From Desertivirga xinjiangensis (GTDB lineage: Bacteria > Bacteroidota > Bacteroidia > Sphingobacteriales > Sphingobacteriaceae), in NCBI RefSeq assembly GCF_024436435.1, contig NZ_JAFMZP010000016.1, positions 1 to 36,065 on the forward strand: DNA of 36,065 nucleotides, given 5' to 3'. Below are positions 1 to 7,106 of the stretch, piece after piece (positions within the stretch are counted from its first letter, which is position 1; the number at the start of each line of letters is the position of its first letter). A model generated the notes under the pieces. It did not search any database. It was not told where the DNA came from and was given only the letters and a program-made list of their open reading frames with translations. A program made the translations under genes and the position numbers.

Positions 1-52
1 CAAACGGCTGACCTTTGTTCTCTCGATTTACAAACGTTTCTTTCTGTTCCAT
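1..52 (-). CDS. 5' end of an unidentified gene, cut by the window edge
   Basis: An ATG at 52 on the minus strand opens a frame with no stop up to the window edge, giving 17 codons that begin MEQKETFVNRE. There is no clear Shine-Dalgarno sequence, which is common in Bacteroidota. It is followed upstream by the small secreted-protein gene on the same strand. The stretch is too short to recognise a family, and it could be a chance open frame. Confidence 0.3.
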   Translation of the reverse strand, partial: MEQKETFVNRENKGQPF

Positions 53-84
53 ACACTGTTTTTGTGTATAGCTTTTTTAGGAAG

Positions 85-105
85 TGACAGTTTGGTACAC
101 TGTCA
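85..105. terminator. Short hairpin downstream of the proline-rich protein gene
   Basis: TGACAGT at 85-91 and ACTGTCA at 99-105 form a perfect 7-bp stem with a 7-nt loop. It lies between the stop of the minus-strand gene at 179 and the next minus-strand start at 52. It lacks a clear T-run, so its role as a terminator is only a guess. Confidence 0.3.
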
Positions 106-178
106 TAAATGCATCCATAAAACTCTTCGGAATTAAATGGATTGGACTGGTGCCCGGGCTAAAAACAAATTCTGCCGG

Positions 179-556
179 TTATTTTTGCTTTTTCTTAGGA
201 GCTGGGCTGTCCGGTCCCTTAGGTGTGCCGCTTGGTACTGTATTTGGAGCGGGGGGCGGAGGCACGGGAGCGTTTGGATTAGTTACAGTGGGTCTTGGAG
301 AATATGGATTAGGATTGTTAGGGCTTGGCGGCGTAGGAACGGGAGAATCTGGTTTCAATGCTGCTGTATCCACCTGGTTAGGCAAGGAGTCGTTTACCCG
401 TAAAATGCTGGGTTTTACAGTGCTTGTCTTGGCCGGTTTTCCCTTGCGTATGGCTTCAATATCTGATCTGAGTTTAATGCTGTCTTTTTTAGTTTGTGCA
501 GTTGCTGCCAGGTTACAGGCAGCGATCACCAATACAGTTGTAATCCATGTTTTCAT
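179..556 (-). CDS. Small secreted proline-rich hypothetical protein
   Basis: A 125-residue protein with an N-terminal signal peptide (residues about 1-20; MKTWITTVLVIAACNLAATA then Q). A charged Lys/Arg/Asp segment follows to about residue 55. The C-terminal half is low-complexity Pro/Asn/Ser (PTPPSPNNPNP, PPPPAPNTVP) ending in a lysine tail. I see no enzyme motif and recognise no family. Extended Pro-rich tails of this type are usually disordered spacers in envelope proteins. A Cys at residue 14 lies in the hydrophobic region but does not sit in a good lipobox, so export by signal peptidase I is more likely than lipidation. The plus-strand Gly-rich frame opposite it is its antisense shadow. 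Function unknown. Confidence 0.6.
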   Translation of the reverse strand: MKTWITTVLVIAACNLAATAQTKKDSIKLRSDIEAIRKGKPAKTSTVKPSILRVNDSLPNQVDTAALKPDSPVPTPPSPNNPNPYSPRPTVTNPNAPVPPPPAPNTVPSGTPKGPDSPAPKKKQK

Positions 557-691
557 AATAGTAGGTGTTTCTTATACTATTAACTGTATGAATTCTAGCT
601 TGTTTTGAATATTTAAATCCCTGTTTTGGGTTAAAAGCTGATATTGGTAGCTTCATATTAAGGGCAAGACGGTAAATAATCTGTGATGCAG

Positions 692-1357
692 TTATAGCTC
701 AGTCTTCAGCACCTGCCAAACATTTTCAGCTACAATCTTATAGCCTTCTCCCGTAGGATGAATGCCGTCTTTCAGATTCAGTGAGGCGTTTCCTGCTACT
801 CCATGAAGCAAAAAGGGTACAAATGCGATTTTGTTCTCTTCGGCAACCTGTCTGAATACTCCTCTGAACTGGGTGACATAAGCGTTCCCCATGTTGGGTG
901 GAATCTCCATGCCCAGTAATATCTGTTTAGCTCCAGGATATTTTGCCTTTACTTTATCGAGAATGATCTGAAGGTTCTTTTTTGTTTCGGCAACAGGAAT
1001 ACCCCTTAGTCCGTCATTCGCGCCCAGTTCAAGCACAAAGATGTCAATCTTTTGCTTGAGCAACCAGTCAATTCGATTCACGCCTCCGGATGTTGTTTCC
1101 CCGCTTAAGCCGGCGTTGATCACCTTGTAGGGAAGCTTCAATGAGTCGATCTTCTGTTGAATAAGGGCAGGAAAGGCCTCGGACGGATCCTCCAGACCAT
1201 ACCCAGCAGTCAGGCTATTCCCAAAGAAAAGTATATTTTTAGTTTCAGTCATCTCAGCATTTTTTTTGTCGTCTATATTTGGCGCTTTGCTTGTTTTATT
1301 TCCACTGCATGCCAACATGAACATAGTTAGCAGTAGAAGTATGATATTGTGCTTCAT
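692..1357 (-). CDS. GDSL/SGNH-family lipoprotein esterase (TesA-like arylesterase)
   Basis: A predicted periplasmic lipoprotein hydrolase acting on ester or thioester substrates. I chose the ATG at 1357 because it gives a textbook lipoprotein signal (MKHNIILLLLTMFMLAC, lipidated Cys17). The frame stays open upstream to 1414, but that adds a non-signal extension. The four SGNH blocks are visible: FFGNSLTAGYG (Ser nucleophile), NAGLSGETT (Gly), LGANDG (Asn) and DGIHPT (Asp/His), so the catalytic set is complete. The length of 221 residues is normal for the family. It is divergent from an ABC ATPase/permease pair resembling ybbA-ybbP, the same arrangement as tesA-ybbAP in E. coli. That supports a TesA-type assignment, although the physiological substrate is unknown. 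Confidence 0.85.
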   Translation of the reverse strand: MKHNIILLLLTMFMLACSGNKTSKAPNIDDKKNAEMTETKNILFFGNSLTAGYGLEDPSEAFPALIQQKIDSLKLPYKVINAGLSGETTSGGVNRIDWLLKQKIDIFVLELGANDGLRGIPVAETKKNLQIILDKVKAKYPGAKQILLGMEIPPNMGNAYVTQFRGVFRQVAEENKIAFVPFLLHGVAGNASLNLKDGIHPTGEGYKIVAENVWQVLKTEL

Positions 1358-1462
1358 GATTTGTCTGGTATTTGTAAACAGGATGGTCCTGCTTTGGTTT
1401 TGTATGAGTGGCATTGTAATAAATCTGGTAAATCTGAGTCAGACAGTAAATGTAAATAACGC

Positions 1463-2152
1463 GTGAATAGAATTCTAAATATAAACAATCTAAGCAAAAC
1501 GTACAGCAATGCTGGAAAAAGCTTGTCAGTGCTAAAAAATATTAATTTTTCGATAGAAGAGGGCTCAAGCGTTTCTATTGTCGGGCCTTCAGGAAGTGGC
1601 AAAACCACTTTATTGGGTTTATGTGCGGGTCTGGACCGAAGCAGCTCAGGTACCGTTGAACTTAACGGCGTTCGGCTTGACAATTTGAGTGAAGACAAAA
1701 GAGCGCAGATACGTAATCAGCACGTAGGCTTCATCTTTCAGAATTTTCAGCTTTTACCTACATTGACAGCTTTAGAAAATGTAATGGTTCCATTGGAACT
1801 GAGGGGCGAAAAAAATATTAAACCACTGGCACTGGAACTTCTGGATAAGGTAGGATTGTCAGATCGCGGACATCACTATCCGTCTCAGCTATCGGGAGGA
1901 GAACAGCAGCGGGTGTCGCTGGCCCGGGCTTTTTCCAACCGGCCCAAGATATTATTTGCAGACGAACCTACAGGTAATCTGGATGCTGAAACCAGTGAAA
2001 AGATTGTAAAATTGCTCTTCGACCTTAACAGAGAACAGGGAACTACACTCGTCCTGGTAACCCACGACATGGAGCTGGCGTCTAAAACCCAACGCATAAT
2101 CCGTATCAAAGGAGGCATCATAGTAGCTGATGATCATTTAAGCGCTTTATAG
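1463..2152 (+). CDS. ABC transporter ATP-binding protein (LolD/YbbA-like)
   Basis: The cytoplasmic ATPase of an FtsX-type (MacB/LolCDE-like) transporter, 229 residues. Walker A is GPSGSGKTT (41-49), the Q-loop Gln is at 93, the signature is LSGGEQQR (143-150), Walker B is ILFADE ending at catalytic Glu168, and the H-loop His is at 201. All are intact. It starts with GTG at 1463. Its stop is 2 nt before the ATG of the FtsX-domain permease, so the two are translationally linked and must form one transporter. By synteny with E. coli it matches YbbA rather than a lipoprotein-specific LolD, but the substrate cannot be read from the sequence. Confidence 0.92.
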   Translation: MNRILNINNLSKTYSNAGKSLSVLKNINFSIEEGSSVSIVGPSGSGKTTLLGLCAGLDRSSSGTVELNGVRLDNLSEDKRAQIRNQHVGFIFQNFQLLPTLTALENVMVPLELRGEKNIKPLALELLDKVGLSDRGHHYPSQLSGGEQQRVSLARAFSNRPKILFADEPTGNLDAETSEKIVKLLFDLNREQGTTLVLVTHDMELASKTQRIIRIKGGIIVADDHLSAL

Positions 2153-2154
2153 TT

Positions 2155-4698
2155 ATGGGGACAAAAAGAGCTTCAAATATTGGCTGGCTTCTGAGAATGG
2201 CCTGGCGGGATAGTCGACGCAGCCGGTCGCGCTTATTTCTGTTTATTTCGTCGATAATTTTTGGAATAGCCGCTTTGGTGGCGATCTACTCCTTTGCAGA
2301 TAACCTGGAGAAGGATATTGACAAACAGGCGGGTGCCTTGCTGGGTGCCGACCTTGTAATATCTTCCAATAAAACCCCTGATAAAACCACCAGGTCTATG
2401 CTGGCGAATCTTGGAGATGATCGCTCGCAGGAACGGAATTTTGCTTCCATGGTCTATTTTCCTAAAGGCCAGGGGACACGACTTGTTCAGATCCGAGCGA
2501 TCGAAGGCAGATATCCTTATTATGGTGAGATAGAAACGGTTCCGGCAGAGGCAGGGAAGGAGTTTAAAGCACATCAGGAGGCGCTGGTTGACAAAACGGT
2601 AATGCTTCAATTCGGGGCAACTGTCGGAGATTCGGTAAGGATCGGCGGAGTCCAGTTCAGGATTGCCGGTGTGCTGGTGAAAGCACCCGGTCAGACCGGA
2701 TTATCCTCTTCGGTAGCTCCCATAGTATACATTCCTTTTCGATATCTGGAGCAGACAGGTCTGCTTCAAAAGGGAAGTCGTATCAATTACAAATTTTATT
2801 ACCAGTTCAAAAAGCCTGAGCGAGTTACGAAAGTTGTTAAGGATATTGAAAAGAGGCTGGAAAAAGCTGGTCTGGAGCACGACACTATCGAATCTCAAAA
2901 AAGAGATACGGGAAGGACATTTGAAGATTTAACTCAATTTCTGTCCCTTGTGGGTTTTATTGCACTTTTGCTTGGGTGCATAGGTGTGGCCAGTGCTGTA
3001 CATATTTACATTAGGGAAAAGATAAATACTATTGCAGTGTTGCGCTGTCTGGGAGTAAAAGGCTGGCAGGCATTTCTCATCTATCTTATACAGATTGTTG
3101 GAATAGGGTTGCTGGGATCTCTGGCGGGAGCAGTTTTAGGTACTTTGGTACAGCAGATATTGCCTATTGTGTTAAAAGATGTTTTGCCGGTGGATATCAG
3201 CGTTAACATATCCTGGGCTGCAATTTTTCAGGGCGTAGTTTTAGGGGTACTCATTTCGGTTTTGTTTGCCCTGCTTCCTTTGATTTCAATTCGAAAGGTA
3301 TCTCCTTTGAATACTTTAAGAATTGTTCATGAGGAGTCAAGTTTATTACGCGATCCGCTGAAGTGGATGGTCTACAGTTTCGTTTTGCTCTTCGTGTTAG
3401 TTTTCAGCTATCTCCAGCTTGGTGATCTCAGGCAGTCGGTGTTTTTTACAGGAGGGGTTATCCTGGCCTTTCTTGTGTTGACCGGGATGGCATCCTTACT
3501 AATATGGCTTGTCAGGAGGTTTTTCCCGGCATCGTGGAACTATTTATGGCGTCAGGGCCTGGCCAATTTATTTAGGCCAAATAATCAGACGCTGATACTT
3601 GTTGTGGCGATAGGTTTGGGAACAGCATTTATCAGCACACTCTTTCTGGTTCAGGACATGCTAATGAGACGGGTAACACTCTCTGCCAGTGGTAACCAGC
3701 CCAATATGGTCTTGTTTGATATTCAGACGGCTCAGCAAAAGGATATCGCTGCTTTAGCAAGGAAGAATAATTTGCCGGTGATTCAGCAGGTACCTATTAT
3801 CACGGTTCGGGTCGAAGAAGTCAATGGCTATACTGCGGCGGATGTAAGGAAAGACAGTTCGATACAGGTCTCCCGGAGGGCATTTAATTCTGAATTGAGG
3901 GTTACTTTTCGGGATACATTGACTGAATCTGAGCGCATTTCAAAGGGGAAATGGCATGGCGATATTGGTAAAGATGGAACGGTGTATGTATCGCTTGAAG
4001 AGCGATACGCTGAGCGAATCAAGGTGGATGTTGCAGATAAGATGGTATTCAACGTTCAGGGAGCTTTAGTTCCTGCGGTTGTTGGGAGTTTCCGTGAAGT
4101 AGATTGGAATCGTATACAAACAAATTTCAGGGTTTTGTTTCCCCGAGGAGTGTTGGAAGACGCCCCGCAATTTCATGTGTTAATCACCAGGGTACCTAAC
4201 AGTACCGTATCTGCAAATTTTCAGCAGGCGGTGGTCAGGAACTTTCCAAATGTGTCAATAATTGATCTTAACCTTGTGTTGAGTGTTCTTGACGAGATCC
4301 TCACAAAAATCGGCTTTGTGATAAAGTTTATGGCTGCGTTCAGTATAATTACTGGTTTAGTAGTATTGATTGCTTCGGTATTGATCAGCAAATATCAGCG
4401 TATTCAGGAGAGCGTTTTGTTAAGGACCATGGGAGCCAGCCGGAACCAGATTTTGGGGATAACGGCTCTGGAGTACTTCTTTCTTGGAGCTCTGGCTTCT
4501 GCAACTGGCATTTTATTGTCATTGCTGGGGGCATGGGCTTTAGGGAAATACAATTTTAAGACCTCCTTTGAGCCAGACTTTGGGCCCATCGCGCTGTTGT
4601 TTTTATGTATTTCTCTGCTTACAGTTGTTATTGGTCTGTTCAACAGCCGTGGGGTATTAAATAGACCGCCATTGGAGATTTTAAGGAGAGATATATAA
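2155..4698 (+). CDS. ABC transporter permease, duplicated FtsX domains (YbbP-like)
   Basis: An 847-residue inner-membrane permease. There is a first transmembrane helix near residues 27-45, then a large periplasmic (MacB_PCD-type) region. A block of FtsX helices lies at about 262-385 (ending with LISIRKVSPLNTLR), with further helices at about 402-455. A second periplasmic region and a second FtsX block at about 720-840 end in RPPLEILRRDI. The repeated motifs (REKINTIAVLRCLG; QRIQESVLLRTMG) are the coupling helices typical of each FtsX half. The length and two-half architecture match YbbP (about 800 residues). It follows the ATPase gene by 2 nt and is probably the last gene of that operon. Substrate unknown; a role in envelope lipid or lipoprotein handling is inference. 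Confidence 0.9.
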   Translation: MGTKRASNIGWLLRMAWRDSRRSRSRLFLFISSIIFGIAALVAIYSFADNLEKDIDKQAGALLGADLVISSNKTPDKTTRSMLANLGDDRSQERNFASMVYFPKGQGTRLVQIRAIEGRYPYYGEIETVPAEAGKEFKAHQEALVDKTVMLQFGATVGDSVRIGGVQFRIAGVLVKAPGQTGLSSSVAPIVYIPFRYLEQTGLLQKGSRINYKFYYQFKKPERVTKVVKDIEKRLEKAGLEHDTIESQKRDTGRTFEDLTQFLSLVGFIALLLGCIGVASAVHIYIREKINTIAVLRCLGVKGWQAFLIYLIQIVGIGLLGSLAGAVLGTLVQQILPIVLKDVLPVDISVNISWAAIFQGVVLGVLISVLFALLPLISIRKVSPLNTLRIVHEESSLLRDPLKWMVYSFVLLFVLVFSYLQLGDLRQSVFFTGGVILAFLVLTGMASLLIWLVRRFFPASWNYLWRQGLANLFRPNNQTLILVVAIGLGTAFISTLFLVQDMLMRRVTLSASGNQPNMVLFDIQTAQQKDIAALARKNNLPVIQQVPIITVRVEEVNGYTAADVRKDSSIQVSRRAFNSELRVTFRDTLTESERISKGKWHGDIGKDGTVYVSLEERYAERIKVDVADKMVFNVQGALVPAVVGSFREVDWNRIQTNFRVLFPRGVLEDAPQFHVLITRVPNSTVSANFQQAVVRNFPNVSIIDLNLVLSVLDEILTKIGFVIKFMAAFSIITGLVVLIASVLISKYQRIQESVLLRTMGASRNQILGITALEYFFLGALASATGILLSLLGAWALGKYNFKTSFEPDFGPIALLFLCISLLTVVIGLFNSRGVLNRPPLEILRRDI

Positions 4699-4707
4699 AA
4701 GATCAGA

Positions 4708-4826
4708 GGGTGTCCAAAAGACCGTTTCCTTCGCCATCCTGAACTTGATTCAGGACGGCATGGCGAGCTGCTTTGTCAGAAGTAAATGTTTCCGGACCGG
4801 CATGAAAATAGACTTTTTGGACACCC
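4708..4826. repeat. MITE-like palindromic element with terminal inverted repeats
   Basis: Terminal inverted repeats GGGTGTCCAAAAG (4708-4720) and its near-complement (4813-4826, one extra A) bound a 119-bp non-coding segment. Inside is a second, imperfect hairpin: TCGCCAT/ATGGCGA (4731-4737, 4760-4766) enclosing CCTGAA/TTCAGG (4738-4743, 4749-4754). It begins 9 bp after the permease stop and ends 6 bp before the stop of the small minus-strand gene, so it fills the whole convergent gap. The ends resemble insertion-sequence termini. No target-site duplication is obvious. Confidence 0.6.
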
Positions 4827-4832
4827 GTTATA

Positions 4833-5060
4833 TTAGCTCTTAAAACCGTTCAATTGATTAATGATCCTTTGCTGCAAGTCATCATCAAGATGTTCATTTT
4901 TATCAGATACATCCCAGCCTCCATCGGGGCGTGCAGTAAATTTGCCTATTAGCTTTTCCTGAAGCAGAACTTCGTAAGTGTCTGAACCTCTCTCGTTCTG
5001 AACTTGGTAGTCTGTAATGCCACCATCTTTTAATAATACCTGAATATCGAATTTTTCCAT
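4833..5060 (-). CDS. Small hypothetical protein, 75 residues
   Basis: A soluble acidic 75-residue protein starting at ATG 5060 (MEKFDIQVLLKDGG) with no signal peptide or membrane segment. The pattern of alternating charged and hydrophobic residues (YEVLLQEKLIGKFTARPDGGW) suggests a small beta-rich fold, with a short C-terminal helix (DDDLQQRIINQLNGF). I do not recognise a family and can name no function. It is convergent with the ABC permease and divergent from the histidine kinase. The coding signal is reasonable because the protein is well-formed and the frame is closed neatly by the palindromic element. Confidence 0.65.
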   Translation of the reverse strand: MEKFDIQVLLKDGGITDYQVQNERGSDTYEVLLQEKLIGKFTARPDGGWDVSDKNEHLDDDLQQRIINQLNGFKS

Positions 5061-5238
5061 AACGTTTAGAAAACATGTAGTCGCACCAGGTGTTTTAAAA
5101 ATATTAAATGCTCATCTATCAAGCTCTGTATCAGTTGCAATCTGGTTGTAGATCAAACATTAGCTAGTCTGTCAGGTTTATCCATGCAGCATTTATTGTC
5201 GTTCGCCGGGCGTGCGATTATATAATCGGAAGGTGACC

Positions 5239-6849
5239 ATGGGTTTGAATCTGGAAGTATTTAAGTATTTTTTTGACAAGGCAACAATCGGAATAAAAAT
5301 AATGGAGCCGAACGGCACTATTGTTTATGTTAACAATGCTGAAACAGAATTAATTGGTTTTTCTGAACAAGAATTGCTCGGCCGGCATTTCTCAGACTTT
5401 TTGCCGGAAGCTGACAAGGCTAAAAAATTTTTTGACGCCATTAAAAAGTTTGAAGCCCTGGATGAATTCAGGACAAAACTTATTCGTGCTGATAACTCAC
5501 AAATTGATATCAGTTTAGATACCAGCGTTAACACCAGGGATGGTGTGGTTGAGAGTGTTTGCTGCTTTACCCGTGACATTTCTACTTATAAAAGGAATGC
5601 CGACTTATTGCATTTTCTTAATCTTGCAGGGTCAGAGCTAGCCCTGACGTATGATACAGAATCTGCCCTCGAGAAGGTATCGCAATTGGTGGTCCCTAGC
5701 TTCGCCACATGGTTTTGTATCGATATAGTTAAAGGCGGAAAAGTTGAAGTATTAAAGATCGCTCATCAAAATCCCGAATATCTCCAATGGGCTTACGCCT
5801 TCAGGAGGGACAATCCAGTTAGTCTTGAAGACGACTATGGCATTGGAAAGGTGTTGCGCACAGGCAAGGTAAGCTTTACCCCGGTTGTTGATGAGCTAAT
5901 CCTGAATAACGGCTTTAAACATCCGATGCGGGATGCAATTCTGGATAAGCTAAACCCGCAGTCTGTGATCATCGTTCCAATGCATGTGAAAGAAGAGTTG
6001 AAGGGCGCTATTTCCTTCGTAAATACGGGTAAATACTACGAAATTTCAGATCTCTATTTTGCACAGGACTTTGCCAATAGGATTGCGCTGGCTCTTGAAA
6101 ACGCTAAATTGTACGAGGAGGCCAAAGCAGAGATTTCACGACGGATAAAAGCGGAGCAGAAGAAGGATGAATTTATCAGTATGGCGAGCCATGAACTAAA
6201 AACGCCTCTTACAAGTATCAAAGCTTATAATCAATTACTCGAAAAGAAGATGCAGGAGCATCCCGAGGCTATAACATTTTTACGGAAGGCTTCTGTACAC
6301 ATCCTTCAACTGGAGCGCTTAATATCTGATTTGCTTGACGTATCCAAAATCAATGCGGGTAAGCTAACCTACAATATTGGCAGGTTCAATCTGGGAGAGC
6401 TACTGGAGGAAAGTGTCGAGAGCGTGCAGCATCTCAGCTGTACTCACAAAATTACTATTGAAGAAACAGTAGATACTTTACTTACCGGGGACAGGTTGAG
6501 AATAGAGCAGGTGCTGACAAACATGTTAACAAATGCGATTAAGTATTCGCCCAATGCTAACCGGGTTATCGTGAAAGCGCGTGAAGAGCAGGATCACGTA
6601 GTGGTTTCAGTACAGGATTTTGGAATAGGTATAGCCCGACAGGATTTAAAAAAAATATTCGGCCGCTTTTATCGGATAGGAAGTAGTTCAATGAAATATA
6701 GTGGTTTGGGCTTGGGTTTGTTTATCGCATCAGAGATTCTTAAGAAGCATCAGGGAGTGTTCTGGATAGAAAGTGAGGTTGATAAGGGGTCAACGTTTTA
6801 TTTTAAGCTGCCACGGAATGTGGTTGCGGAAGAGAACGTCGTTACCTAG
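5239..6849 (+). CDS. PAS-GAF sensor histidine kinase
   Basis: A cytoplasmic sensor kinase. I prefer the ATG at 5239 because it is preceded by GGAAGGTGACC; an in-frame GTG at 5212 would add nine residues. Numbering from the GTG, a PAS domain covers about residues 18-128 (DKATIGIKIMEPNG; GFSEQELLGR) and a GAF domain about 145-298. The HisKA helix has the H-box MASHELKTPLT with phosphoacceptor His327. The HATPase_c domain follows with N-box NMLTNAIKYSPNA, G1 DFGIGI and G2 GLGLGLFIA. No transmembrane helix is visible, so it senses an internal signal, possibly redox, light or a small molecule. No response regulator lies nearby, so it is an orphan kinase and its partner is unknown. Confidence 0.93.
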   Translation: MGLNLEVFKYFFDKATIGIKIMEPNGTIVYVNNAETELIGFSEQELLGRHFSDFLPEADKAKKFFDAIKKFEALDEFRTKLIRADNSQIDISLDTSVNTRDGVVESVCCFTRDISTYKRNADLLHFLNLAGSELALTYDTESALEKVSQLVVPSFATWFCIDIVKGGKVEVLKIAHQNPEYLQWAYAFRRDNPVSLEDDYGIGKVLRTGKVSFTPVVDELILNNGFKHPMRDAILDKLNPQSVIIVPMHVKEELKGAISFVNTGKYYEISDLYFAQDFANRIALALENAKLYEEAKAEISRRIKAEQKKDEFISMASHELKTPLTSIKAYNQLLEKKMQEHPEAITFLRKASVHILQLERLISDLLDVSKINAGKLTYNIGRFNLGELLEESVESVQHLSCTHKITIEETVDTLLTGDRLRIEQVLTNMLTNAIKYSPNANRVIVKAREEQDHVVVSVQDFGIGIARQDLKKIFGRFYRIGSSSMKYSGLGLGLFIASEILKKHQGVFWIESEVDKGSTFYFKLPRNVVAEENVVT

Positions 6850-6885
6850 GCTTGGGGTCTGAGAGGTTGGGGTTATATTTGTTAA

Positions 6886-6997
6886 GCACACGCGGCACGC
6901 GTGCGCTAGCAAGTTGGTTATAGGCTTGCAATTATACTGCCGGCTAAAGACGGCCTCTCTGCTGGTCTTAGTGCTGGCGGACGCGTGCCGTGTGTGC
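6886..6997. repeat. REP-like GC-rich palindrome, copy A
   Basis: Two near-complementary arms lie at 6886-6910 and 6973-6997. Each contains ACGCGTGC inside a GC-rich block; the left arm has the perfect 10-bp palindrome GCACGCGTGC at 6895-6904. The spacer holds a small hairpin (GCCG/CGGC near 6940-6955). The left arm is nearly identical to 17383-17410 in the gap between uvrC and the PBP gene. Base composition is far more GC-rich than the surrounding DNA. It lies between the histidine kinase stop and the Omp85 gene. Confidence 0.7.
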
Positions 6998-7094
6998 CCT
7001 GTGCAACACAAGGAGCAGCATAAATTCTTTTTTCGTCTTTTAATGGACCAGTGCAGTTCGAATGGGGCAATTAGAAGATTACAATGGAAATCTA

Positions 7095-7102
7095 TAAATT
7101 TG
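7095..7102 (+). promoter_or_regulatory. Possible -7 element upstream of the Omp85 gene
   Basis: TAAATTTG matches the Bacteroidetes -7 consensus TAnnTTTG exactly, but no TTTG is present 19 nt upstream. A start site would fall at about 7108, which is almost at the proposed TTG start codon. Weak support. Confidence 0.3.
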
Positions 7103-7106
7103 ATTT

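Noticed and set aside
84..608. Plus-strand Gly/Leu-rich frame of 174 residues
   Set aside because: It is the antisense of the proline-rich secreted protein (Pro codons read as Gly), with no signal or domain of its own.
1354..1698. Minus-strand frame overlapping the ABC ATPase start
   Set aside because: It is antisense to the conserved Walker A region of a clear ATPase gene.
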